DNA of 64,000 nucleotides from LVI-A0039 sp033105485 (GCA_033105485.1 CP136956.1:1426001-1490000); one strand, 5' to 3'. Counted from the stretch's first letter, positions 25,461 to 32,908 are shown. Notes: generated by a model not told the origin, from the sequence alone. Made by a program: numbers and translations.

Positions 25461-27512
25461 ATGATAAGAGCGATTAAAGATAATATAACTAAAAATAATT
25501 GGTCAATTGAAGTAGATGAAAAGCAGCTAAAAGAAATTGCAGAAAAAACTAATATTAGAGAAAAAGCATTTTATAAAAAAAGTAATGGAATGTATGAAGC
25601 CTTAATTACAGAAAGTAACTTTAAAGGATTATTTGATAAAACATTTTTTGAAAAAATTACGGATATTTTACCGGGTGACAAAAAAATTGATATGGAAGCC
25701 TATATTGATAATAAACTGACACTACATTATAATCAAAAATATGTTGAATTAGATAATATGTATCAAGAACAAAAGGCAAAACTAGATACAAACATTAGTC
25801 CGCTATATATAGATTATGCAAATAAGAAACTTAAAGAAGATTACAACTTAGCTGAGCGTGATGTTAATTTATATTTTCAACAATCTGAAGATATTGTCTC
25901 GCTTATGGAACGTATAGAAAAAAATGAAAAAGTAAGTAAAATGATAAATCAGGATATTGTTGTCAAATCGATAAGTGAACATCTAAGAGCTAAATTTGGT
26001 AAAGATATTCAGGTTAAAGACGAAGATATAATTAAGAATATATCTGACTTAGTGCAAATTGAAAGGTTACACTTTAAGGAGAATGGTTATTATTTAGATA
26101 CTGTAGTCATTAATGAGTTACAAAAGAAACATGGAATGCAAGGTAAGTATGGTGAACTTATTAAAACGTTAGATAACGCCAATATGCATGCTAGTTTAAA
26201 GAAAGAATACTTAAGCCAAATATTTATGAATAACATTTCCGAGGGGGCAGCACTATTTTTATTATTTACTAATGAATATAATTCGATTGAGAGTATTAGA
26301 GAAAGTGTTGAAGAATATAAAGCGTGCTCAAATTTTACTGAGTTCGAATTAAAGTTAATAGATGAATTTACAAAAGTATCAAATGATGAAGTTACACCAC
26401 TTTATGTAAAATTACAAAGCATTTCGGATCTCGATGAACGTATTTCATATATGAACTCAATTAGATTACAAAATGAAAATAGCGAGCTTACTGATGTAGA
26501 AAGAACATTACTTATGGAAAAGTATCAAATAACAAATGATGAAGTTGATAGTATACAAAATAATTTAATATTATCATCAATTAAACCAACAATGAACTCA
26601 ATTGAACATGTGATTGATCAACTACGTATCGTTAAGCCTCAGTATACTGAACTAGAAACAGATTTAATAAAATTACTTACCAATGTGTCAGAAGATGAAG
26701 TAGCAAACTTATTTGCTGAAGTAAATGGAAGTAAAGACGTGAATACAATCACTGAACTGATTAAGAAGTATGATAAGACTGCAAAACAATCAGTTATTAA
26801 TAACGAGGTTAAAAGACTTTATATTGAACAAAATAAGTATTCAGAAAAAGAGTTAGGACTAATTCAACAACAACTACAGTTTAAAGGCATTCCTGCAACA
26901 GTAGATAACATTGATATGATTGCAAACGAATTACATATCGAAGAATCTAATGTTATATCTCAAGTATCGAAATTACTAAACGAGAATCGAATGACGCTTG
27001 AAGACAAATCTGTAGATGAAAGAATAACAGAACTACTTAGTGAAAATAAACAAAAGACTGAAGCTAAAGAAAAACTAGAATTAGAGTTGAAGGAATTAAA
27101 GCAGAAACAAGAATTACTAGAAGATATTAATGAGATTACTATAAAGAAAAATGAACTTGAGTCAGAACTAAGTAACTATAAAAATAAACTTGAGTCAAAA
27201 GAAAGAAATGTTTTAAAAGATATTGCTAATAGGTTAAGTGTTAAATTTGATATTGAAACACCAGGTAACTTTGATGAATTAGTAAATGAAATTATTAACC
27301 AGAGTAAACCAAGTGAGCTAGGGCCAATATATATTGCTAAGAAAAAGTTTGGATATAAAGAAGGTCAGATAATTGTAAGAAATCCTCAAAGATTATTACC
27401 AAGTGAGATTATTGAACAATATGGATATATAAAAAATGAGATTATTGACAAGATGACTGAAGAGGAGAAATTTGAATTACTAATAAAAGTAAAATTACCT
27501 AATTCAATTTAA
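25461..27512 (+). CDS. Large unrecognised helical protein (683 residues)
   Basis: Predicted soluble and nearly all helical, with a clear coiled coil at about 530-610 (repeated KEKLELELKELKQKQELLE-type heptads). There is no ATPase, nuclease or HTH motif that I can see. The only cysteine lies in the acidic middle. It is the last gene before the 1.9-kb non-coding repeat region and shares the palindrome-led arrangement of the transfer genes. By position it could organise the adjacent repeats or be a transfer accessory, but this is a guess. Confidence 0.75.
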   Translation: MIRAIKDNITKNNWSIEVDEKQLKEIAEKTNIREKAFYKKSNGMYEALITESNFKGLFDKTFFEKITDILPGDKKIDMEAYIDNKLTLHYNQKYVELDNMYQEQKAKLDTNISPLYIDYANKKLKEDYNLAERDVNLYFQQSEDIVSLMERIEKNEKVSKMINQDIVVKSISEHLRAKFGKDIQVKDEDIIKNISDLVQIERLHFKENGYYLDTVVINELQKKHGMQGKYGELIKTLDNANMHASLKKEYLSQIFMNNISEGAALFLLFTNEYNSIESIRESVEEYKACSNFTEFELKLIDEFTKVSNDEVTPLYVKLQSISDLDERISYMNSIRLQNENSELTDVERTLLMEKYQITNDEVDSIQNNLILSSIKPTMNSIEHVIDQLRIVKPQYTELETDLIKLLTNVSEDEVANLFAEVNGSKDVNTITELIKKYDKTAKQSVINNEVKRLYIEQNKYSEKELGLIQQQLQFKGIPATVDNIDMIANELHIEESNVISQVSKLLNENRMTLEDKSVDERITELLSENKQKTEAKEKLELELKELKQKQELLEDINEITIKKNELESELSNYKNKLESKERNVLKDIANRLSVKFDIETPGNFDELVNEIINQSKPSELGPIYIAKKKFGYKEGQIIVRNPQRLLPSEIIEQYGYIKNEIIDKMTEEEKFELLIKVKLPNSI

Positions 27513-27520
27513 TTTTATGA

Positions 27521-27526
27521 TACAAT
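27521..27526 (+). promoter_or_regulatory. -10 of antitoxin RNA, locus 3
   Basis: TGATACAAT, an extended -10. The predicted start seven bases later (27533) is exactly the first base of the direct repeat. The -35 is poor. Confidence 0.5.
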
Positions 27527-27532
27527 TAAAAT

Positions 27533-27590
27533 GTAATATTGATGGAATATTAAAAAAAGGGAGCCCCTGCCAGGGCTCCCTTTCTTTATG
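27533..27590 (+). ncRNA. Type I antitoxin RNA, locus 3 (predicted)
   Basis: A short RNA running from the direct repeat GTAATATTGATGGAA (27533-27547) through the bidirectional terminator. The same repeat recurs at 27600-27614, so the RNA is complementary to the 3' part of the toxin mRNA at the repeat as well as in the terminator loop, as in par of pAD1. The repeat sequence differs from loci 1 and 2 yet both of its copies match each other. Confidence 0.55.
27556..27583. terminator. Bidirectional terminator of toxin-antitoxin locus 3
   Basis: Eleven-base-pair stem AAAGGGAGCCC/GGGCTCCCTTT with a 6-nt loop; A-run on the left and TTTCTTT on the right. Confidence 0.85.
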
Positions 27591-27624
27591 CTTTGGAGAG
27601 TAATATTGATGGAAAGTTAAAATT

Positions 27625-27699
27625 CTAAATTAGAAAGATTAACTTAAGAATATAGAAGACTATTATGACAACATTTTTTGTTGTCTCCAGTTTCTTAAT
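27625..27699 (-). CDS. Small hydrophobic toxin-like peptide, locus 3 (ATT start or relic)
   Basis: Read on the minus strand, codons give IKKLETTKNVVIIVFYILK and five more hydrophobic residues before TAG. It aligns with the 26-residue peptides at 32701 and 36771 (KKLE-x-x-TK-VVI-x-x-FYIL). Three bases are missing at the start relative to those loci, turning ATGGAT into ATT, so either ATT initiates weakly or the gene is dead. AAGGAG is at the right distance. A single membrane helix, as in membrane-depolarising type I toxins. Confidence 0.5.
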   Translation of the reverse strand: MKKLETTKNVVIIVFYILKLIFLI

Positions 27700-27707
27700 T
27701 ACACTCC

Positions 27708-27740
27708 TTACATATTAACTTCAAATTTGCTAATACTCAT
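27708..27740 (-). CDS. Leader ORF of toxin locus 3 (10 residues)
   Basis: ATG with GGAGAG upstream reads MSISKFEVNM and a TAA whose bases begin the toxin's SD (TAAGGAG). Position and coupling match the leader at 32661 in locus 1, although the peptide sequence is unrelated. Its SD can pair with ATTACTCTCC downstream of the toxin. Confidence 0.45.
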   Translation of the reverse strand: MSISKFEVNM

Positions 27741-27780
27741 ACTACTCTCCTTGCCTTTTAATGTCATGCAGGACATGGGA

Positions 27781-27786
27781 ATTATA
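27781..27786 (-). promoter_or_regulatory. -10 of toxin mRNA, locus 3
   Basis: On the minus strand TGATATAAT, an extended consensus -10, about 40 bases upstream of the leader ORF. The first iteron-like site (27820-27836) sits in the region just upstream, so a protein bound there could affect this promoter. Confidence 0.5.
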
Positions 27787-27819
27787 TCATTTATTTGCTT
27801 ATAAGATAAAGAATTAAAG

Positions 27820-28091
27820 TGTGCATGCGAGGCACAAGTGAATTAAAAAAATGCATTAAAATACGACGATTGTGCATGCGATGCACAAGTGTTTTGCTGA
27901 TAAATAAAGGGAAAAATAAGGTTTTGTGCATGCGATGCACAGATTTGTGCATGAGAGAAACAATAATTTTTTCACAAAAAAGTTTATCCTAATAATTGTG
28001 CATGGAGAGCACAAGTGGTTTTGTCGATAAATAAAGAGGAAAATAGTATTCTGTGCATGTGGTGCACAAAATATTGTGCATGCGGCGCACA
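27820..28091. repeat. Seven iteron-like inverted repeats (TGTGCATGCGATGCACA type)
   Basis: Seventeen-base imperfect palindromes start at 27820, 27871, 27925, 27946, 27997, 28052 and 28075. Spacings are 51, 54, 21, 51, 55 and 23, so the set is a duplicated triplet with a 126-129 bp superperiod, and spacers also match (GATAAATAAAG after sites 2 and 5). The distances are near whole helical turns. The fourth site is the most degraded. A Rep or regulator binding cluster is likely; no Rep gene is recognised in the window. Confidence 0.75.
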
Positions 28092-28184
28092 AATTTTGTT
28101 AACTGTTGTGGTTAGAAAGTTATTAATAGTAATAAGCAAATACGTGTGTTAACGAATTGAGCCGAAAAACCTCGATAAAGTCTA

Positions 28185-28227
28185 ATGTTTGCACAGCAAA
28201 CATCTCCCATTTCACACGTTTCGTGTG
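28185..28227. repeat. Two 3-nt-loop hairpins left of the array
   Basis: ATGTTTGC-aca-GCAAACAT (28185-28203) and CACACG-ttt-CGTGTG (28213-28227), perfect stems of 8 and 6 bp. They sit directly before the tandem array. Confidence 0.65.
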
Positions 28228-28245
28228 CAACCTCTTATCCTGTTG

Positions 28246-29145
28246 TATTTTAACTGAACCCAGGTAAATAAAATTGAGGGGTCATAATGACCCTTCATCA
28301 GGATTAGAAATATGCTCTTGTATTTTAACTGAACCCAGGTAAATAAAATTGAGGGGTCATAATGACCCTTCATCAGGATTAGAAATATGCTCTTGTATTT
28401 TAACTGAACCCAGGTAAATAAAATTGAGGGGTCATAATGACCCTTCATCAGGATTAGAAATATGCTCTTGTATTTTAACTGAACCCAGGTAAATAAAATT
28501 GAGGGGTCATAATGACCCTTCATCAGGATTAGAAATATGCTCTTGTATTTTAACTGAACCCAGGTAAATAAAATTGAGGGGTCATAATGACCCTTCATCA
28601 GGATTAGAAATATGCTCTTGTATTTTAACTGAACCCAGGTAAATAAAATTGAGGGGTCATAATGACCCTTCATCAGGATTAGAAATATGCTCTTGTATTT
28701 TAACTGAACCCAGGTAAATAAAATTGAGGGGTCATAATGACCCTTCATCAGGATTAGAAATATGCTCTTGTATTTTGACTGAACCCTGGTAAATAAAATT
28801 GAGGGGTCATAATGACCCTTCATCAGGATTAGAAATATGCTCTTGTATTTTGACTGAACCCTGGTAAATAAAATTGAGGGGTCATAATGACCCTTCATCA
28901 GGATTAGAAATATGCTCTTGTATTTTGACTGAACCCTGGTAAATAAAATTGAGGGGTCATAATGACCCTTCATCAGGATTAGAAATATGCTCTTGTATTT
29001 TGACTGAACCCTGGTAAATAAAATTGAGGGGTCATAATGACCCTTCATCAGGATTAGAAATATGCTCTTGTATTTTGACTGAACCCTGGTAAATAAAATT
29101 GAGGGGTCATAATGACCCTTCATCAGGATTAGAAATATGCTCTTG
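28246..29145. repeat. Tandem array, twelve 75-bp units each with the dispersed palindrome
   Basis: Units begin every 75 bases from 28246 to 29071, and a five-base remnant follows at 29146. The first seven and the last five units are two sequence types (TAACTGAACCCAGG against GACTGAACCCTGG); otherwise they look identical. In each unit the palindrome GGGTCATAATGACCC starts at offset 33. The unit length is a multiple of three, so an open frame crosses the array on the minus strand, but it has no initiation signal. A centromere, incompatibility/titration or replication-control role is inferred. Confidence 0.9.
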
Positions 29146-29175
29146 TATTTGATGTGGAGTGCGTAAAAACTCGTC

Positions 29176-29284
29176 GGCAAAATATCCGCCATCTTCGTGG
29201 TCAAATATTTTGCCCGCACTAATCGTGCGAACGAAACTACGTTTCTATTTTTCAAATCAAAGATTTGATTTTCGCCTAAAGGCG
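29176..29284. repeat. Cluster of five consecutive hairpins right of the array (oriT/origin candidate)
   Basis: GGCAAAATAT/ATATTTTGCC (29176-29185 with 29205-29214), CGCAC/GTGCG (29215-29229), GAAAC/GTTTC (29233-29245), CAAATC/GATTTG (29253-29267) and CGCC/GGCG (29273-29284). Most have loops of 3 to 5 bases. Such strings of inverted repeats are typical of oriT regions and single-strand origins. No gene lies here; the methylase promoter is 120 bases further on. Confidence 0.55.
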
Positions 29285-29405
29285 ATTTAGTTATGATTAA
29301 TCACTATTTTGATGACCACAAATATATTGAAGATATACTGCCTTATCTTGTAAGCTGTTTTTCAAATTAGTGAAATTATTATGAAGTCTGTTTTATTAAA
29401 TATGA

Positions 29406-29411
29406 TATAAT
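29406..29411 (+). promoter_or_regulatory. -10 of methylase gene
   Basis: TGATATAAT extended -10, 46 bases upstream of the methylase ATG, the only good promoter between the hairpins and the gene. Confidence 0.5.
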
Positions 29412-29457
29412 AAACCTATTGTTATGTATAAGTGCATACATGTCTTAAAGGAGTGAA

Positions 29458-30492
29458 ATGCTAAAACCTTTTATGAAATATCCAGGCGGGAAGACTAGAG
29501 AACTAAAACATATATGTCCTGCAACCCCAGATAATGTAAACCGTTATTTTGAACCATTTGTTGGTGGAGGGGCAGTTTATTTTTCAATGACTAATTTTCA
29601 CAGTTACCATATTAATGATAAATCTCCTGAACTAATAAACACATACTTAAGTATTCAAATGCAAGATCAATTATTTTTTAATACGTTATCAATGATTAAT
29701 GAAGAGTGGAAGAAAATTGATGACTATGGAGAGAGTTATAATAAAAGAAATATAAGACAATTTGTCCAGCAGCTTGAATTTATCACTAAGCATGAGTTAG
29801 TGGGATATATGATGTCTTACTTTGAAAAAATGTCAACTAAGAAAAAAAACTATATTGAGAAAAATTACATAAAGTCATCTGCTGAAATAAATCAATTATA
29901 CAAAACGGTTCTTAAATCAAGCTATTATGCAACAATACGAGAACTGTATAATAAAAATAGAGCAAATAAGATGTTTATGGAAAATGCAGCGTTATATTAT
30001 TATATAAGAGAATTTTGTTATTCTTCAATGTTCAGATTTTCTGCTAATGGAAACTTTAATGTACCTTATGGGGGGATGAGTTACAACAGAAAAAATTTAG
30101 ATGATAAACTATTTTATATTACGTCACAAAGACTAATTCAAAGATTACAAGAAACAGAGATTCACAATAAAGATTTTGAGAACTTTTTAAATTGTTATGA
30201 TTTAACTGAAAATGACTATATTTTTTTAGATCCTCCATATGACACTGAATTTTCAACTTATGATGGAAATGAATTTAGTCGTAGTGAGCAAATAAGACTT
30301 GCTAACTTTTTACATACTACTAATGCAAAATGGATGTTGGTTATAAAAGATACAGGTTTTATTAGAAGTTTATATAATATAGATAATGAGAACATTTATT
30401 ATTATGAATTTGGAAAAGAGTATTCAGTAAGTTTCATGAATAGGAATGAAAAAAAAGTAAATCATTTATTGATAACTAATTATGAGGTGTAA
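29458..30492 (+). CDS. DNA adenine N6-methyltransferase (Dam/D12 class)
   Basis: 344 residues. FMKYPGGKT at 5-13 and the FEPFVGGGA motif (SAM binding) are followed by catalytic DPPY from Asp258, the D12-class order seen in Dam and DpnM. It methylates adenine in a short target that I cannot specify. AAGGAG lies just before the ATG. Two bases separate it from the nuclease gene, so both are one restriction-modification operon. Confidence 0.9.
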   Translation: MLKPFMKYPGGKTRELKHICPATPDNVNRYFEPFVGGGAVYFSMTNFHSYHINDKSPELINTYLSIQMQDQLFFNTLSMINEEWKKIDDYGESYNKRNIRQFVQQLEFITKHELVGYMMSYFEKMSTKKKNYIEKNYIKSSAEINQLYKTVLKSSYYATIRELYNKNRANKMFMENAALYYYIREFCYSSMFRFSANGNFNVPYGGMSYNRKNLDDKLFYITSQRLIQRLQETEIHNKDFENFLNCYDLTENDYIFLDPPYDTEFSTYDGNEFSRSEQIRLANFLHTTNAKWMLVIKDTGFIRSLYNIDNENIYYYEFGKEYSVSFMNRNEKKVNHLLITNYEV

Positions 30493-30494
30493 GT

Positions 30495-31262
30495 ATGCAT
30501 ACAGAAAATCAAATCAAAAGAGCAATCAAACCGCTACTCGATGTTTATGGTGAATTAACAATAACAGAAGTAAAACAAAAGCTAAATACAGTTTTATCAT
30601 TTGACTCCGATGATAAAGAAGAATCGCCCACAAGAAAAGAAATGAAAATATTACAGCGAATTGGAAATGTAGTATCTCATCAAAAAGAAAAAAGACATTA
30701 TTATACTGAAGGATATATTGTTGATAAAAATTTTAAGCCAGCAAAATTCATTTTAGTCAATCCTATAACTAAAACAGTGATTGAAAGTGATGAAGTAGAT
30801 AAGAGAAAGAAGCAGCGAAAAAATTTTACAGCCAAAAAAGTCGATTGGGATAAAATTCGAGATAGAAATGATGAAGTCGGAGACCAAGGTGAGGAATTTG
30901 TAATGGAGTACGAAATCGATCGTCTTGTTGAAAATAATGTTGAAAATAGTAAAAGTATTGTACAACATTTAAGTCGATTACAAGGAGATGGACTTGGGTA
31001 TGACATATCATCTATTAATTTTGATGGAAGTACTAGGTTTATAGAAGTTAAAACAACTACAAGAGAAGTAAATGCACCTTTTTATATGAGCAGAAACGAA
31101 AAAAACTTTTTTGAAATTTATGGTGAACAGGCATTTATCTACAGAGTTTACAATTTTAGTAGGGAAACTCGCAACGGTGAAGTGAAAATTATTACAGCCG
31201 AAGAGCTATTTAATAAATATGACTTTGATCCAATAACATGGAAGGTGACTCCTAAAATATAA
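30495..31262 (+). CDS. DUF3883-type restriction endonuclease partner
   Basis: 255 residues. The C-terminal DUF3883 domain GDGLGYDISSINFDG then FIEVKTT gives the PD-(D/E)xK-like pattern Asp170-x13-Glu184-Val-Lys186. The N-terminal 100 residues are basic and helical, plausibly for DNA recognition. Immediately after the methylase and ended by a strong terminator, it is most simply the cognate restriction enzyme. It protects the cell against unmodified DNA and may stabilise the element by post-segregational killing. Confidence 0.78.
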   Translation: MHTENQIKRAIKPLLDVYGELTITEVKQKLNTVLSFDSDDKEESPTRKEMKILQRIGNVVSHQKEKRHYYTEGYIVDKNFKPAKFILVNPITKTVIESDEVDKRKKQRKNFTAKKVDWDKIRDRNDEVGDQGEEFVMEYEIDRLVENNVENSKSIVQHLSRLQGDGLGYDISSINFDGSTRFIEVKTTTREVNAPFYMSRNEKNFFEIYGEQAFIYRVYNFSRETRNGEVKIITAEELFNKYDFDPITWKVTPKI

Positions 31263-31283
31263 AATTAAGTACTAATAATATCA

Positions 31284-31313
31284 AAAATGAACTGACAGGT
31301 GTTAGTTCATTTT
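31284..31313 (+). terminator. Terminator of the restriction-modification operon
   Basis: AAAATGAACT/AGTTCATTTT, a ten-base stem with an A-run on one side and TTTTG on the other. A TATAAT (31316-31321) follows at once for the next gene. Confidence 0.8.
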
Positions 31314-31366
31314 GTTATAATATAGTCAAGAAGGAACTTAGGGATAAGGTTAAACTTGGGAGTAGT

Positions 31367-32404
31367 ATGAAAAAAAATAATAAAAATACATTATATATTG
31401 CACTATTACTTGTATTTATTTTTATACTTGACGGAATAAATTTTAGATCAATGAATAATGAACAACCGTTTTGGTTAGATATTTTAAACTTTTCATTGAT
31501 AAACCTAAATATCGAAATGTGGACTAGTATGTTAGCAACTATTCTGGCTGTATTTGGAACATATTACTTTACTAGGAAATCTAATGAGCAAATGTTAGTA
31601 AATCAGCGTGAAATATATGAAGAAGAAAGTGAAGAGCAGAAATCAAAATGGATAGAAGAAAAAAAGATTCTAGAGTTACAAGTTAAGGAAGAAAAAATTG
31701 CAAACTACAAGAATATAAATAAACAAAATTTTGTTTTAACAAAAAATGCTATTTTAAAAATGTATGCAAATTATATGTATATATATTATCTGAAAAAATT
31801 TGAGTACTTTATATGTAAAGACTATTCTGCAATAAATAATAAAACTTGCATTAATATTGAGCAAATAAATAAAAATTTACTAATAAAATTAAAAGCAGAG
31901 TATTTTTATGACAAAGAAATTACGAATAAAATCTCTGAATTGGAGAAGATTAATATTGTCACAGATTTGAATAAAATTCCACTAGCCCTCGCCGACTTAA
32001 TATTAGAGTTTTCAATAAGCTTAAGCGAACTTAGTGAAGTAAGACACATGTCACATAGAGAGTGTGTTAAGCGAGTATACAGAGATTTTCAAGCGCCGGG
32101 GTTTAACGATAAATACAATGAATATTTAATTTTTGCAATATATCAAAAACAATTGGTTACAAGTGAAAGTTCTTCTTTAAATATTTATAATATTCAAACT
32201 GAGTATAAAGAAAATGATTATCATGAAATATTGAAAAATGAGCTCATTTACGTCGAGATTAATGAATCTTTTAATAATCCTGATTATGATAAAGAATGGA
32301 TTAACTCACAAGATTTTTATAATTTATTAGGAAAAAAACTATCAGAACAAACTGCATTTATGCCAATACCAAACACTAGTGATTTTGCAATACCATACAT
32401 ATAA
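31367..32404 (+). CDS. Membrane protein with coiled coil, possible abortive-infection type
   Basis: 345 residues: two N-terminal helices (about 8-22 and 50-66), a charged coiled coil (70-115) and a helical soluble C-terminus. GGGAG precedes ATG; its own TATAAT lies at 31316. The layout of two helices, coil and helical cytosolic domain resembles PutAbiC-like phage-resistance proteins, and the gene sits next to a restriction-modification pair, but I see no diagnostic motif. Base composition is even lower in G+C than its neighbours, consistent with separate acquisition. Confidence 0.6.
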   Translation: MKKNNKNTLYIALLLVFIFILDGINFRSMNNEQPFWLDILNFSLINLNIEMWTSMLATILAVFGTYYFTRKSNEQMLVNQREIYEEESEEQKSKWIEEKKILELQVKEEKIANYKNINKQNFVLTKNAILKMYANYMYIYYLKKFEYFICKDYSAINNKTCINIEQINKNLLIKLKAEYFYDKEITNKISELEKINIVTDLNKIPLALADLILEFSISLSELSEVRHMSHRECVKRVYRDFQAPGFNDKYNEYLIFAIYQKQLVTSESSSLNIYNIQTEYKENDYHEILKNELIYVEINESFNNPDYDKEWINSQDFYNLLGKKLSEQTAFMPIPNTSDFAIPYI

Positions 32405-32474
32405 AGTTTTATCCCAAAGGAAGTACTCGGAGTAATACATTGAATTTCAGTCCTTGCACGAGAAATATATGTAG

Positions 32475-32605
32475 TTACTTGATAAATTCTGTTGTGCTAT
32501 AATATTTATGAAGAAATCGATATGGAATTGTAGTGCGAAAGGTAAATGATGAAAATTTATAAGCAGTTGAAACAAAAAATGAGCCATTGCAGGCTCATTT
32601 TTTAA
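32475..32605 (+). ncRNA. Candidate small RNA upstream of toxin locus 1
   Basis: TTACTT, 17 bases, then TGCTATAAT (-10 at 32498-32503), about 65 bases, and a terminator AAAAATGAGCC/GGCTCATTTTT (32573-32603). An 18-residue ORF (32549-32605, AAAGG SD) runs through the terminator and may be chance. It is immediately upstream of the toxin promoter and absent from locus 2. Confidence 0.5.
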
Positions 32606-32616
32606 TTTATATATGC

Positions 32617-32622
32617 TATAAT
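32617..32622 (+). promoter_or_regulatory. -10 of toxin mRNA, locus 1
   Basis: TGCTATAAT, extended consensus. It would start RNA near 32629, leaving about 30 bases before the leader ORF. Confidence 0.6.
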
Positions 32623-32660
32623 ATTGTTGTCCGTAATGACAGTAAACTATGGAGGGTAAT

Positions 32661-32693
32661 ATGTTAGCATTAGCCGTAAGGACTAAATGTTAG
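32661..32693 (+). CDS. Leader ORF coupled to toxin, locus 1 (10 residues)
   Basis: GGAGGG upstream, then ATG and MLALAVRTKC, stop TAG at 32691. The stop overlaps the toxin's SD (TAGGAGAG), so leader translation should open or couple toxin translation, like mok for hok. The leader's SD (32651-32660) can pair, with one G-U, to ATTACTCTCC at 32801-32810. Confidence 0.5.
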   Translation: MLALAVRTKC

Positions 32694-32700
32694 GAGAGTA

Positions 32701-32781
32701 ATGGATAAGAAACTGGAGATGGCTACAAAAGTAGTTATCCTGGTATTCTATATTCTAAGGTTACTACTATTGTTTAAATAG
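32701..32781 (+). CDS. Type I toxin-like membrane peptide, locus 1 (26 residues)
   Basis: ATG six bases after GGAGAG. The peptide begins MDKKLEMATKVV, runs through a hydrophobic helix with FYILR and a Leu run, and ends FK-stop. Size and topology (short charged N-terminus, one membrane helix, basic end) are those of type I toxins that act on the membrane. It does not match Fst, TxpA or BsrG sequences that I know. Its SD/start region (GGAGAGTAAT, 32693-32702) is perfectly complementary to ATTACTCTCC at 32801-32810, so the full-length mRNA would hide the start. Near-identical copy at 36771. Confidence 0.65.
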   Translation: MDKKLEMATKVVILVFYILRLLLLFK

Positions 32782-32814
32782 TAAGTACCTCTTTCACAAT
32801 ATTACTCTCCGACC

Positions 32815-32872
32815 ATAAAGAAAGGGTGCCCCGCAAAGGCACCCTTTTTCTGTAACTCTTTCACAATATTAC
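32815..32872 (-). ncRNA. Type I antitoxin RNA, locus 1 (predicted)
   Basis: The minus-strand promoter at 32879-32908 predicts a start at about 32872, the first base of DRb, and the bidirectional terminator ends it near 32815, about 58 nt. It would pair with the toxin mRNA through DRa and the terminator loop, the RNA I/RNA II logic of par of pAD1. Confidence 0.6.
32821..32849. terminator. Bidirectional terminator, locus 1
   Basis: AAAGGGTGCC/GGCACCCTTT, ten pairs, loop CCGCAAA; T-run to the right, A-run to the left for minus-strand transcripts. Confidence 0.9.
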
Positions 32873-32878
32873 AAACTA

Positions 32879-32908
32879 ATTATATCATCAATAACATTGT
32901 AATGTCAA
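32879..32908 (-). promoter_or_regulatory. Consensus promoter of antitoxin RNA, locus 1
   Basis: On the minus strand, perfect TTGACA (32908-32903), an 18-base spacer and perfect TATAAT (32884-32879). It is the strongest promoter match noted in the window, as expected for an antitoxin RNA. Confidence 0.8.

Larger units (their letters stand above)
32789..32872. repeat. DRa/DRb direct repeats of toxin locus 1
   Basis: CTCTTTCACAATATTAC at 32789-32805 and again at 32856-32872, 67 bases apart, one on each side of the bidirectional terminator. An antisense RNA starting in DRb is therefore complementary to DRa in the toxin mRNA. Confidence 0.85.

Noticed and set aside
27856..28092. Cys-rich minus-strand frame
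   Set aside because: Generated by reading through the TGTGCATG inverted repeats; no SD and no coding character.
28246..29145. CRISPR-like array
   Set aside because: Units are contiguous and identical with no unique spacers and no cas genes.
28212..29255. Minus-strand open frame of 347 codons with a 25-residue repeat
   Set aside because: The 75-bp repeat unit is a multiple of three without a stop in this frame, so it stays open automatically. There is no SD or sensible start, and the palindrome rather than the peptide is what recurs elsewhere.
32549..32605. 18-residue ORF in the candidate small RNA
   Set aside because: It reads through the terminator stem, is not repeated at other loci and has only a weak SD.
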